Shown here piece by piece: positions 29,994 to 41,042 of a stretch of DNA of 64,000 nt (position 1 is the stretch's first letter; each line of letters opens with the position of its first letter). A program made the translations under genes and the position numbers. The notes beneath the pieces were generated by a model. The model was given only the letters and a program-made list of their open reading frames with translations. It was not told where the DNA came from and searched no databases. Source of the DNA: Manihot esculenta (taxonomy: Eukaryota > Streptophyta > Magnoliopsida > Malpighiales > Euphorbiaceae); the NCBI RefSeq assembly GCF_001659605.2, contig NC_035164.2, positions 18,570,000 to 18,633,999 of the forward strand, in the 5' to 3' direction.

Positions 29994-31627
29994 TGACTCG
30001 CGGTTGTCGAAGCCGGTCAAAAATAACATTTCCGGTTATCAACAATATTACTACTGCAGATAGTGGTAAAGGATCGAATCCACAGATAATTGAAAACTTT
30101 TCTATTTTTCTTGACAAGACCAAGAGAATTGACCGAATGAGAAACTGAAAGCAAGTAACTGAAAGCAGAATAAAAATAAAGTGCAATAAAATTAAAATGG
30201 GAGGTTTTGAGATTGATTTGATTAAGCAACTACTGAAAGCAATTAAATAAGCGAATAATAAAATAAAAGGGAAATCAATAATGAGAAAGGTCTAGTTGAA
30301 GAGTTGGATCCATTTTAGTTGTTTGGATTGATCACTGAAACTTATGTTCTTGTGATTGATTCAATAAATTAGTTATGGAGATGGAAAATGCTCCTCACCA
30401 CCATGTCTCTCCTTAATCATAAACCAATTAGGGAACGTCCTCTAATTAATTACTAATAAACTAATTGCCAAGGAACGTCCTTGGGCCTTAGGCATCAAAA
30501 CAATTGTTAATTGCATGAAGAGATAGAGAGATCCAAATCTAGCTACTCAAACGTATGAGATGTTGCTAGATCATACAATTTCCTTAGTTTTTACACCAAA
30601 TGTTCTTATGTTTGAACAATCCAAGCAATTACGGACTTAAAATTATCCAAACTAACAATTCATTACCTTGCAATCAAGAATCAAGTGGCCAATTTGATCA
30701 AAATAACAAAGTAATAATAGATTCAAGCATCAAATTGTATGAATATTGAACAAACCAAAGTCAAACAGTTTATGTTCAGATCTCACAATCCATAAAACAA
30801 CTTTAGTTTCAACCAATCTTCAACTAAAATAAAAGGTTTCAGCCACTCATGGCTGAAACAAAAACCAAAAATAAAGAAAGGAAGAAGAAGAGATGGTGTC
30901 ACTTGCAATCCCGTAGGTGTGTCCAAGGGGGAGTAGAAAAAGCATGGGGAGGCTCCTTATGTGTCTTTTTATAGTTGAAAGTGTGCCCTAGGTCCTTACT
31001 TACTGCCCAAAAGGCTAGTTGCTGCCCAAGTTGTGTCTGAAAAGGAAAGAATCGCGTTGCAAATTATTTAGAAGGAAAGAAGCGCGCTGAATGCACTGCA
31101 GAGGGAAGGAGGCGCGCGGCAAGCTCTTCAGAGGGAAAGTGAGGTGCGCGCGGATGCTCTGTAGAAGAGGAAAGATATTTGTCCAGTCTTTCCTTTTTAG
31201 GTGGAGCCTTCGTTTGAATTTTTGAATGCTGAATGCTGAAGAGGCAAGTGCGTCTTCTTGAGATCTTGCTGCCTAAATAGGAAGATATGACTGCTGCAGT
31301 GTGTGCACATCATTGAACAAGGAAAGAAAGATCTGCAATTTGAATTTCAAATAATCTTCTGACTGAGCTTTCCTTATTTGCTTTTGCTTCTGCACTTTCC
31401 TTATTTGAAAACTTTTCCTTTTCTGAAAACTTTCCTTATTTGAAAACTTTCATTTTTTGGCACTTTCTATATTTGACACTTTTTGGCAGTTTTTAGAGCA
31501 TTTACTCCAGCTTGTCTCTTTACACCTAATATCTGCAAAACATGATTAAAACTATAAAATTAAGCAGAAATGATGCAAATAAACATCAAGAACATAATGA
31601 TAAAATGGACTAAAATATGCTCTATCA
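29994..31627 (-). repeat. LTR D2, shared middle LTR of the Athila-type array
   Basis: This 1,634-bp LTR serves as 5' LTR of internal 1 and 3' LTR of internal 2. The polypurine tract of internal 2 abuts it at 31628-31642. It holds the same GCGCGC-rich degenerate repeat (about 31030-31165) and the inverted-repeat-like TTCAGCCACTCATGGCTGAAAC (near 30838). Confidence 0.88.
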
Positions 31628-32331
31628 AATACCCCCACACCTAGCCTTTTGCTTGCCCTCAAGCAAATAAACATAGTCAAACAAGCTTTCTTTGCTACTT
31701 GATCCTTATTTCCACTTAAGCTCTTACTCAAGACACCTATTTTGAATCATTGCAGTGAAGAATATATGCATGAAGATTACTCACTTTCTTTCCTTGATTC
31801 CCTTTACTTACCATGGCTAGGATTTGTTTTACTCAAAAGAGAGATTATACAAGCACATGTTCTGTTCAGTTAAGACTTTTTCTAGCTTTTAGAGTGATTT
31901 GCCCTTACCTTGAAGTACTATATTCAGCTTTTTGCACTTAAGTTTTGCTTGAAAAAGTCACCAACCTTTTGACGTGAAGGTACATATTGGTGATACCCAC
32001 CCCTAGTTACTCAGTTGGTCACCTGTTCAAGTGGCTACTAGCTCTGTTCATAGTCAATGACCATTGGAACAATTTAAAATTTATGCTCATGAAGTCTAAG
32101 CTTTTGCTGAATTTCTTTAATCAATGCATTGGAAAAATCAACACCAATTGCTAAATCAAGTCATGTTAAGTTCATTCACACAAATTTCAATTTATTCTCT
32201 CTAATGAGTGTCATCAATACATTTTTCACCATGGCAAGCTTGAAGATTCAATTCAAAAGGCAATTCCCAAACATGAATATAACTCACTGCAATTGATTCA
32301 ACATAAGTTTAAAGAGTAATCACATCAATAG
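31628..32331 (-). other. 3' untranslated part of internal 2, cut by element E
   Basis: It matches 28281-28970. It holds the polypurine tract at its low-coordinate end and no gene. The last five bases AATAG are the left target repeat of E; the sequence resumes at 39257 with AATGG. Confidence 0.8.
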
Positions 32332-33724
32332 TGTAATACCCGGCTAGAGTCCGGCATCGGACTTCTACTTTCCGGTAGAATCCAGGATGTCGGAACCCTC
32401 TAGAAGGGTAAGATTTATGTGTTTTTAACGTATTTTAGTAAGTTTGAATGTTTTAAGTGTAAAGAAAATGAGTTTGTGAAAGAAAAGAGCTAAGGAAGGA
32501 AAGCCAAGTTCGGCCACCGAACATGCATGGCTTTTGTTTTCACGTTTGGCCGCCGAAGGTGGTCTGGCCAGCCACCTATAAAAGGCCCTAGGTCGGTGAA
32601 ATGGAAAATTTTCTTCCATTTTCACAAACCTAGGTGAGACCATGCTCTTCCTTGGGTGATCTTCATGATTTTTACAAATCTTTCAAAGCTTTGATGAGTT
32701 TGTATGTTGTTTTGAAGGTTTTGAGCTAAAAACCAAGATTTTGAAGTTTGGAGAGTTTGAGAGTGAATTTCTCCACATCTCCACGTTAGGATCACATATC
32801 CTCTAGCTCTTCAAGAGGTAAGTGTAGATCCTTAACTTCTTTGATATTTTATGAAGGTTTTATGGAGATTTATGGGGTAGAGATGCATGATTAGGGTACG
32901 TTGAGTTTTTGGTTGATTTGTGGTCAAAGCATGCTTATGTGTTTCGTTGTGATGTTTGTTGGGGTTTTGAGGTAGTTTTGGACCCCTTTGTGCATATGTT
33001 TGAGTATATGTGTGTTGTAGAGTTGAGGGTTGCATGTTTGAGAAGTTTGGAGGAAGAGTGCATGAAGTTGAGCAGGGTTCTGCCTTACTGGGGAACCTAG
33101 TTTCGGCCGCCGAAAGAGGGTTCGGCCGCCGAACATGCTAAGGAGGTGGTTTCGGCTGCCTAAGCTTGCCCCCGAAAGTTTGGACTTTCGGCTCTAGAGG
33201 GGGGTTTCGGCAGCTGAAGGTGCTGCCGAAGGTTAGGGACTTTCGTCTCTGGAGAGGACTTTCGGCAGCCAAAGTGGCGCCGAAAGTGCTTGAGTTTCGG
33301 CTCTGGAAGGGACTTTCGGCCGCCGAACCTGCCGCCGAAAGTGCCCTGTCCAGCCTTCTTTGCATGTTTTTCTTGATTCTTTTAGGATATTTTAAGGGGG
33401 TTTTGGGGAGTTTTATAGAGTTGTTCTTGAGCTAGTTTGGTCCCTCATTTGAGTCCATCTGAGTAGGAACGGACCAGAGGAACCAAAGAGATCAGCAGTG
33501 AGCACTGCTTCAGATTTTTCAGAGTCCGTTCAGAGTCAGCCAGAGGTGAGTGGAACGAAACTAAACTTAAGATTGTAATATGAGAACTTAAATGTTTTTC
33601 GCATGTTTCATGCATCATGCTTATGCAATAGGTTGATTGCATTAGACATCACGAATATGTTGCATTGCATTCTATATTGTTGTTGATGTGGGTGATAGTG
33701 GATCATCCATTAGTCCCTGAGAAA
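32332..33724 (+). repeat. 5' LTR of E, truncated
   Basis: It contains TATAAAAG (32577), donor-like GTAAGT (32818), a run of 13-mers and relatives (33104-33340), an exon-like block (33467-33545) with GTGAGT, and ends inside the LTR at CCCTGAGAAAG. The last 105 bases recur at about 38400-38505 as part of the 3' LTR. Confidence 0.88.
32577..32584 (+). promoter_or_regulatory. TATA box of LTR E
   Basis: TATAAAAG within CACCTATAAAAGGCCC. The same box lies inverted at 35787-35794 in the flipped 3' LTR. Confidence 0.55.
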
Positions 33725-34843
33725 GTGTCAGGTAATCTCATCCTTGGGTGTTCTGATGTGTATGCTTTGATGGACCCCGGTGCTTCTCACTCTTTTATTG
33801 CTTTTGGAGCCGTGGAGAGATTGGGTCTGATGATCTCTGAATTAGAGTGCCCTCTCTGGGTCAGTGGACCCAAATGTGACCCATCAGTGGCAGTGTTGGT
33901 CTGTCGCTTCAGTCCAGTGTTCATAGAGGGTAGATGCCTTCCAGCTGACCTTGTGGTTCTAGATTTGACGAATTTTGATGTCATTCTAGGGATGGATTGG
34001 CTATCTACATATGGAGCTACCTTGGACTGTAGAGACAAGGTAGTTAGTCTCCGAGACCAGGATGGGTCAGAGTGTGTCTTCAGAGGAGACAGGAGGGGTA
34101 CTCCTAGAGGTTTGATCTCAGCCCTTCAGGCTCGTAGGTTGCTTAGGAGGGGTTGTCAGGGGTTTCTAGCTCATGTGAAAGAGCTAGATAGTCAGGTGAG
34201 GGAACCAGCCTCAGTACCAGTAGTTCGAGAATTTCCAGATGTCTTCCCAGATGAGCTTCCAGGACTACCACCTGATAGGGAGATGGAGTTTGAAATAGAC
34301 TTGCTGCCTGGTACCAGACCTATCTCTATTCCTCCCTACAGGATGGCGCCAGCAGAGTTAAAAGAGCTGAAAGAGCAGTTGCAGGACTTGGTAGATAAGG
34401 GTTTCATCCGCCCTAGTACCTCACCTTGGGGTGCTCCAGTGTTATTTGTCAGAAAGAAGGATGGATCCCTCATACTTTATATCGACTACAGACAGTTGAA
34501 CAAGGTCACTACCAAGAATAAGTATCCCCTACCTAGGATCGATGATCTATTTGACCAGCTAGCTGGAGCAGGTTGTTTCTCTAAAATAGATCTGAGATCC
34601 GGGTATCATCAGTTGAGATTCAGAGAGGCAGATGTGCCAAAGATAGCTTTTAGGACAAGATATGGGCATTATGAGTTCTTGGTAATGCCATTCGGGTTAA
34701 CTAACGCCCCTGCAGTATTCATGGATCTCATGAACAGAGTGTTTAGCGAGTATCTGGATCACTTTGTTATTGTCTTTATCGATGATATCTTAGTGTACTC
34801 CAGAGATGCAGAGGAGCATGCCCAGCATCTGAGGACAGTTTTG
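33725..34843 (+). pseudogene. Pol of E, first part: protease and reverse transcriptase
   Basis: The open frame is joined directly to LTR sequence, so its apparent upstream start lies in the LTR and is not genuine. It shows protease MDPGASHSF near 33770, the segment [11 protein letters not shown] before reverse transcriptase, fingers and palm, and FIDDILVYS near 34776-34802. The usual LCIDYRQL is LYIDYRQL here. It ends after HLRTVL at the inversion point, where a short ACTCTG overlap with the flipped LTR is visible. Confidence 0.88.
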
Positions 34844-36059
34844 ACTCTGAACTGACTATGAAAACTCTGAAGCAGTGCTCACTGCTGATCTCTTTGGTTC
34901 CTCTGGTCCGTTCGTACACAGATGGACTCAAATGAGGGACCAAACTAGCTCAAGAACAACTCTATAAAACTCCCCAAAACCCCCTTAAAACATCCTAAAA
35001 GAATCAAGAAAAACATGCAAAGAAGGCTGGGCAGGGCACTTTCGGCGGCAGGTTCAGTGGCCAAAAGTCCCTTCCAGAGCCGAAACTCAAGCACTTTTGG
35101 CGGCACTTCGGCTGCCGAAAGTCCTCTCCAGAGACGGAAGTCCCTAACCTTCGGCGGCACCTTCGGCGGCCGAAACTCCCTCCAGAGCCGAAAGTCGAAA
35201 CTTTCGGGGGCAAGATTAGGCAGCCAAAACCACCTCCTTAGCATGTTCGGCGGCCGAACCCTCTTTCGGTGGCCGAAACTAGGTTCCCCAGTAAGGCAGA
35301 ACCCTGCTCAACTTCATGCACTCTTCCTCCAAACTTCTCAAACATGCAACCCTCAACTCTACAACACACAAACATATGCACAAAGGGGTCCAAAACTACC
35401 TCAAAACCCCAACAAACATCACAACGAAACACATAAGCATGCTTTGACCACAAATCAACCAAAAACTCAACGTACCCTAATCATGCATCTCTACCCCATA
35501 AATCTCCATAAAACCTTCATAAAACATCAAAAAAGTTAAGGATCTACACTTACCTCTTAAAGAGCTAGAGGATATGTGATCCTAACGTGGAGATGTGGAG
35601 AAATTCACTCTCAAACTCTCCAAACTTCAAAATCTTGGTTTTTAGCTCAAAACCTTCAAAACAACATACAAACTCATCAAAACTTTGAAAGATTTGTAAA
35701 AATCATGAAGATCACCCAAGGAAGAGCATGGTCTCACCTAGGTCTGTGAAAATGGAAGAAACTTATCCATTTCACCGACCTAGGGCCTTTTATAGGTGGC
35801 TGGCCAGACCACCTTCGACGGCCAAACGTGAAAACAAAAGTCATGTATGTTCGGCGGCCGAACTTCACCTTCGGTGGCTGAACCTGGCTTTCCTTCCTTG
35901 GCTCTTTTCTTTCACAAACTCATTTCCTTTACACTTAAAACATTCAAACTTACTAAAATACGTTAAAAACACATAAATCTTACCCTTCTAGAGGGTTTCG
36001 ACATCCTGGATTCCACCGGAAAGGAGAAGTCCAATGCCGGACTCTAGCCGGGTATTATA
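34844..36059 (-). repeat. Inverted 5' part of the 3' LTR of E
   Basis: In minus orientation this runs from the LTR start at 36059 to the exon-like block. The terminal TG has become TA. TATA at 35787-35794, donor-like GTAAGT near 35550 and 13-mers in the TTCGGCGGCCGAA form are present. It matches the E 5' LTR closely. Confidence 0.88.
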
Positions 36060-36096
36060 ATCTCCCCCCCTTAAGAACATTCGTCCCCGAATGTTC
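36060..36096 (-). promoter_or_regulatory. Polypurine tract and hairpin of E (inverted)
   Basis: The minus strand reads GAACATTCGGGGACGAATGTTC (hairpin, 36075-36096) followed by the G-run next to the LTR start. The order confirms that LTR and Pol were flipped together. Confidence 0.8.
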
Positions 36097-36135
36097 CTCA
36101 CACAAATAAACACAGAAAAAGGAGGAAAACTAACC

Positions 36136-38396
36136 TTAAAACAGATATGGATATTGCTGGAGCATAGACTCTCGTGTCTCCCAGGTGCACTCTTCTAGAT
36201 GATGGTGGTTCCACAAGACTTTCACCATTGGAATTTCCTTGTTCCTTAGCTTTCTGATCTGTGTGTCAAGGATCCGTACTGGCTGCTCTACATAGGTGAG
36301 ATCTCCAAGGATCTCTACATCAGGCTCATTAAGAACCTTACTCGAATCTGACATAAACTTTCGGAGCATAGAAACATGGAAAACTGGGTGAATTCGCTCC
36401 ATAAAAGCAGGTAAATCCAGCTTATACGACACATTCCCGATCTTCGGCAAGATCTCAAAGGGTCCGATGCATCGCAGAGCTAGCTTACCCTTTTTCCCAA
36501 ACCGAACCACTCCTTTCATTGGAGACACCTTCAGCAACACCATATCACCTTCCTGAAACTCTATTTGCTTTTTGCGGATATCTACATAGCTTTTCTGTCT
36601 ACTCTGAGCAATTCTGATTCTCTCTCTGATCATGGGCACCACTTTGCTGGTGATCTCTACTAGCTCCAGCCCTGCAAGAGCCGCCTCTCCTACTTCTTCC
36701 CAGCAAATAGGTGATCTACACTTCCTCCCATACAAGGCTTCATAAGGAGCCATCCCTATGCTAGCATGATGGCCGTTATTGTAGGCAAACTCCACCAAAG
36801 GTAGATGCTGCCTCCAAGAACCGCCAAAGTCTAACACACACATTCTGAGCATATCCTCTATGGTCTGGATGGTCCTCTCTGACTGACTGTCAGTCTGTGG
36901 ATGGAAAGCGGTGCTAAAATCCAACCTTGTGCCCATAGCATTCTGCAGACTCCGCCAAAATCTGGAGGTGAACTGAGGTCCTCTATCTGACACTATAGAC
37001 ACTGGAACCTCATGCAACCTTACTATCTCGTCCACATAAACCTGTGCTAACTTGTCCACAGAGTAGTTGCTCCTAACAGGGATAAAATGAGCAGATTTCG
37101 TGAGTCTGTCCACAATCACCCATATGGAGTCTATCCTGTTGGATGCTGCCGGTAAACCCACTAGAAAATCCATAGCTATATTCTCCCGTTTCCACTCTGG
37201 AATCAGCAGTGGGTTAAGCATTCCAGCCGGCTTCTGATGTTCCAGTTTCACCCTTTGGCAAACCTCACAGGCGGACACAAACTATGCCACTTCTTTCTTC
37301 ATGCTTGGCCACCAATACACTCTTTTCAGATCCTGATACATCTTGGTGGCTCTAGGGTGAACACTGTACCTTGCATTATGAGCTTCCCTCATAATGTCTC
37401 CCTTCAGACTTATGTCATCTAGTACACATAGTCGCTTTCCATGGCGAAGGATCCCTTTGCTGTCAAATCTAAACTCTGCACTGTTGCCTGACTGAACAGT
37501 CCTGGCAATTTTAACTAACTTAGGGTCCTCATGCTGTTTCTGAGCCACCTGCTCCAGAAACACTGGTATCACTCTCATCTGTGCTATCAATGCACCTGTA
37601 CCAGACAACTCTAGCTGTAGCCCTTCGTCGATGAGCTTGTAAAACTCCATCACCACTGTTCTTCTTTCTGCTACTATATGGGACAAACTGCCTAGTGATT
37701 TCCGGCTTAGGGCATCTGCCACAACATTCGCCTTTCCCGGATGATACTGAATGCTGCAATCATAGTCACTGAGCAGTTCTACCCATCTTCTCTGCCTCAA
37801 ATTCAGCTCTTTCTGACTCAAGATGTACTGTAAAGTCTTGTGATTGGTGAAGATCTCGCATTTAACCCCATAAAGGTAATGCCTCCACATCTTGAGTGCA
37901 AAGATAAATGCCGCCATCTCTAGGTCATGGGTGGGGTAATTCAACTCGTGCTTCTTCAGCTGTCTAGAAGCATAAGCGATCACCCTGCCGTTCTGCATTA
38001 AAACACAACCCACTCCCACTCTGGACGCATCACAGAACACTGTGAAGTCCTCATTACTGATGGGCAGAGCTAACAACGGTGCTGATGTTAATCTTTTCTT
38101 TAGCTCCTCAAAGCTCTCTTCACATTGGTCCGTCCACACGAACCTCTGGTTCTTCTTAGTCAGTTTGGTCATAGGAGCAGCTATCTTGGAGAAGTCCTGA
38201 ACGAACCTCCTGTAGTACCCTGCCAAACCCAGAAAGCTTTTGATCTCTGTCACTGATATGGGTCTGGGCCAGTTAGCTACAGCCTCTGTCTTCTTGGGGA
38301 CTACCTCAATACCTTCTGCTGATACTACATGCCCTAAGAAGGAAATGCTCCTCAACTAAAATTCACATTTAGAGAACTTGGCATACAAGCCATGCT
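36136..38396 (-). pseudogene. Pol of E, second part: RT thumb, RNase H, integrase, chromodomain
   Basis: This is one reading frame on the minus strand beginning at [12 protein letters not shown], directly after the point where the plus-strand piece stops. It contains the end of reverse transcriptase, RNase H (FCDAS), the integrase zinc region (HPGATK is HPRATK here), the DDE core ([18 protein letters not shown]) and the chromodomain-like tail. Two in-frame stops interrupt it: TAG near 38356 in place of a Trp codon, and TAG at about 37279 in place of CAG. There are no frameshifts. The stop of Pol is at 36136-36138. Confidence 0.9.
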
Positions 38397-38400
38397 CTTG

Positions 38401-39256
38401 CTTATGCAATAGGTTGATTGCATTAGACATCACGAATATGTTGCATTGCATTCTATATTGTTGTTGATGTGGGTGATAGTGGATGATCCATTAGTCCCTG
38501 AGAAAGACCAGGTGCCCATTCTACGCCCTGGCACGGAATAGTAGAAAGTCCAGGTGCTCATTCTACGCCCTGGCACGGTATACGGTAAGTTATGTTATGA
38601 TGTGATAGAACAGGAAGACCAGGTGCGCATTCTACGCCCTGGCACGAGTTAGGATGTCGGGACTATTGGTGACATGTTCACCCGAGATGATGTGAATTGT
38701 CTGTGATGTGATGCATTCCATAGAAGCATGTTTAATAACATGTTTTATTGTTCTACTTACTGGGCTATAGTAGCTCAACCCTCTCCCTTTACCCCAGTCT
38801 TGCAGGATCAGAGTACAGGGGAAGTCAGAAGAGTACAGAAAGAGTAAAGAGTTTTGTAATAGCATAGTGTGGACATGTAATATTTGTAAAGAGATGTAAT
38901 GGTATTATATAGAGTTTAGTATTGTGCTAGACCTAGATGTGGTGTAAATCCTTTTGGTATACATGATCTATTTATTGTATGTAAATGTTTTTATGAGGAT
39001 GGAAACCAAGCTTACCATAGTATGAGTTTAACCAGTCTAGAGCAAGCTCTAGTAAGGGGTTCTGTAAGTACAGAGATAGTGCATGCACAGGTTGAGCCGT
39101 GGTTCAGAGTAGAGTTTTACGCTTTTACAGAAAATGTATGATCATGTATGGAATTTTAGGTACACAGATAGTATAGCAGGCTTGCTACGGGTCCCGGCGA
39201 CCTTAAGTCGACCTGGATCCTAGCGCCGGTAGCGGTCCGGATTCCGGGTCGTTACA
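38401..39256 (+). repeat. 3' LTR of E, 3' part
   Basis: It continues the LTR on the plus strand after the inversion. About 80 bases are missing at the breakpoint. It contains a three-copy minisatellite (38505-38648), a pyrimidine-rich acceptor-like site (AG 38803-38804) and the terminal GTCGTTACA. Confidence 0.88.
38505..38648 (+). repeat. Minisatellite in LTR E
   Basis: Three units contain CCAGGTGC, CATTCTACGCCCTGGCACG and spacers of unequal length. CCAGG and CCTGG allow each unit to fold. It lies at the same LTR position as the unrelated minisatellites of A, C and F. Confidence 0.85.
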
Positions 39257-39610
39257 AATGGGGTCATGGAAAGAAAAGCTCATTCAACATAGTCTATGAG
39301 TTTGAGTAGAGCAAATCAAAAAGAAGAAGATTGTGGTTGTGTGTGTTATTGAAAGCAGAAAAATGAAAGAAAGGTGAAAGGGAAAAAAACGCAAAAACTG
39401 AAAGAAAAAAGAAAAATCGCAAAAAAACTGAAAGGAAAAAAATAAAAAATTTCGCAAAAACTGAAAGGCTGAAAGGAAAATATTCAGAGATATGCACCCC
39501 CACACCTAAATCATGCATTGTCCTGAATGTATAGGAAATATTAAAATGCAAAAGAAAACTGAGTACTCCTCTGGGTGTGGTGTGCATGGTGCGATCCACT
39601 TGATCAAGGC
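39257..39610 (-). other. Untranslated part of internal 2
   Basis: It resumes the Athila-type 3' region after E. It is purine-rich, with no credible ORF, and homologous to 28975-29380 without the GAA expansion. Confidence 0.75.
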
Positions 39611-40039
39611 TCAAGTAATTGGGGAAGGAAAAAGGGTCCCAACTGAACTGAGTGAAAAGTGTAGCACTCCTTTTGATTTGGTCATAACCCATCCTACTTT
39701 TCCCATGTACTCATGAAGTAAAATGATTAGCTTATCCTCTTTCAGATGAGGTGTGTCTTTAGCTCTCATGTTTGCATTCTTGAGCATTTCCAACTTCAAT
39801 TCATATTTATCCATAGCTAGCTGCAATTTAGTACTGAATTTAGGTAAAACAAACTCTACCTTATCCGGAGGTTTGGGCAAGCATTGATCCGCATGCTCCT
39901 TTGGTTTGGGTGCTTGGACTACCATTTGTTTCTTGTGTGCATGGGCTGTTTGCATTGGATCCATTGCTGAATTGGTTTCAGTTTGCTCCTTCTGCGCAAG
40001 ATTGGTCTGCAATGGAAGGCTGGAAAGAGTTTCATGCAA
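39611..40039 (-). CDS. ORF of unknown function in internal 2 (142 aa)
   Basis: I do not recognise a catalytic domain. The frame holds a Lys/Pro-rich segment (VQAPKPKEHADQC, PPDKVEF) and an amphipathic, Lys-rich second half ending in TLFPSPIT. The same product is readable in H (44096-44410) with substitutions, so the ORF is a shared property of this pol-less family. In H it lies in the same frame as the preceding Gag-like segment, so the two were probably one protein. It might be a degraded Gag tail or a family-specific protein. Confidence 0.5.
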   Translation of the reverse strand: MHETLSSLPLQTNLAQKEQTETNSAMDPMQTAHAHKKQMVVQAPKPKEHADQCLPKPPDKVEFVLPKFSTKLQLAMDKYELKLEMLKNANMRAKDTPHLKEDKLIILLHEYMGKVGWVMTKSKGVLHFSLSSVGTLFPSPIT

Positions 40040-40138
40040 TGGAAGCTAAAGAGGTGTGACTGGAGGTGTTGCAGGACTGTCCTGCGCAAGGCTCTTCTGC
40101 AGACTCATTTGAAGAGGTGCGATTGAGCTTCCTTCTTT

Positions 40139-40858
40139 CTACGCATGGCTGCAGTCCACCTGTTGGATGCAATAGTCAGTTTCTTTCAGTTCTGGCTCTT
40201 TCTGGCTCTCTTTCCTGCAAAGATCATCATTTAGTATATCATCTTGATTCATATAAAAAACATCTTGACTCAAACAATCAATGATATCTAAACTATCAAC
40301 AGGTTCTGTTTGGCCAGTTTGTTTGGACAAACAGTTTTCTGGTTGTTCTTCTTCTGCAGCTTGTTCTTGTACTTGCCAACTTTCTTCATCATCCTCGACA
40401 TCTAGAAGCTCTTGCTCTCTTCTTAACATGAGTGCATTCACTCTGGTGGCCATTTGATCTGCTTGCTGTTGGAGACTTTGCAAAATTTTTATTATCTCAT
40501 CAAGATTAGTATTGGAACTTAGAGGTGCTGTTTGGGTTTGGTATCCTTGATAGTACTGGTAGTCATTATCCCAAGCATAGCTGAAATTCATATGGTCTCC
40601 CCAATCTGGATTGTATGTATCAAAGTAGGGATCATGTCTTGGCTGTTCATAGAATCCTCCAAATGCATGTGCTTGCTGGTCATCCTCATAAAGTATAGGA
40701 CATTGATCAGTTGAGTATCCTACATGTGCATAAATCCCACATAGCCGAGGTGGCTGGGATGCTTGAACCTGTTGAACTAGTCCTATGGCAAAATCTTTCA
40801 TAAAAGAGATCAGTTCAGAAAGTTGAGAAGAGAGAGTATATGTACTTACCTCATCCAT
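40139..40858 (-). CDS. Gag-like ORF in internal 2 (239 aa, MDEVS start)
   Basis: The first half resembles the C-terminal region of Athila Gag: a degenerate zinc-knuckle-like remnant (STDQCPILYE) and the characteristic RHDPYFDTYNPDWGDH and FSYAW segment. The second half is acidic and Gln/Glu-rich (QEQAAEEEQPE). H encodes the same protein at 43147. The start follows the first Gag codons of the element (49815-49878) but in another frame, so MDEVS may be an internal or new start. No protease or polymerase follows. The element would have needed enzymes in trans. Confidence 0.6.
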   Translation of the reverse strand: MDEVSTYTLSSQLSELISFMKDFAIGLVQQVQASQPPRLCGIYAHVGYSTDQCPILYEDDQQAHAFGGFYEQPRHDPYFDTYNPDWGDHMNFSYAWDNDYQYYQGYQTQTAPLSSNTNLDEIIKILQSLQQQADQMATRVNALMLRREQELLDVEDDEESWQVQEQAAEEEQPENCLSKQTGQTEPVDSLDIIDCLSQDVFYMNQDDILNDDLCRKESQKEPELKETDYCIQQVDCSHA

Positions 40859-40892
40859 GAATCAATTTTGCGATGGCAGGCTTTTTGACTGT
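40859..40892 (-). other. Gag lead-in of internal 2 with left target repeat of J
   Basis: The last five bases ACTGT (40888-40892) recur at 49811-49815 after J. Removing J and one repeat copy restores continuity with the Gag start and primer site at 49811-49929. Confidence 0.7.
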
Positions 40893-41042
40893 TGATAGAG
40901 CATATTTTAGTCCATATTATCATTATGTTCTTGATGTTTATTTACATCTTTTCTGCTTAATTTTGTGGTTTTAATCATGTTTTGCAGATATTAGGTGTAA
41001 AGAGACAATATGGAGAAAATGCTCTTAAAACTGCCAAAAAGT

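Larger units (their letters stand above)
32332..39256 (+). mobile_element. Element E: Tekay-type, with internal inversion and deletion
   Basis: Both outer ends are plus-strand LTR ends (TGTAATACCCGG at 32332, GTCGTTACA at 39256), flanked by AATAG and AATGG. The uninterrupted homologue at 28979 reads AATGG. Inside, the 5' LTR stops at 33724 and joins protease directly, so the LTR end, primer site and Gag are missing. Pol stops at 34843. From 34844 to about 38400 the sequence is inverted and holds the 5' part of the 3' LTR followed by the rest of Pol. The 3' LTR then resumes on the plus strand. Pol pieces on the two strands are adjacent parts of one protein, so a single inversion explains the layout. 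Confidence 0.9.

Noticed and set aside
38632..38865. 77-codon frame in LTR E
   Set aside because: It lies over the LTR minisatellite and acceptor-like region and is not kept in related LTRs.
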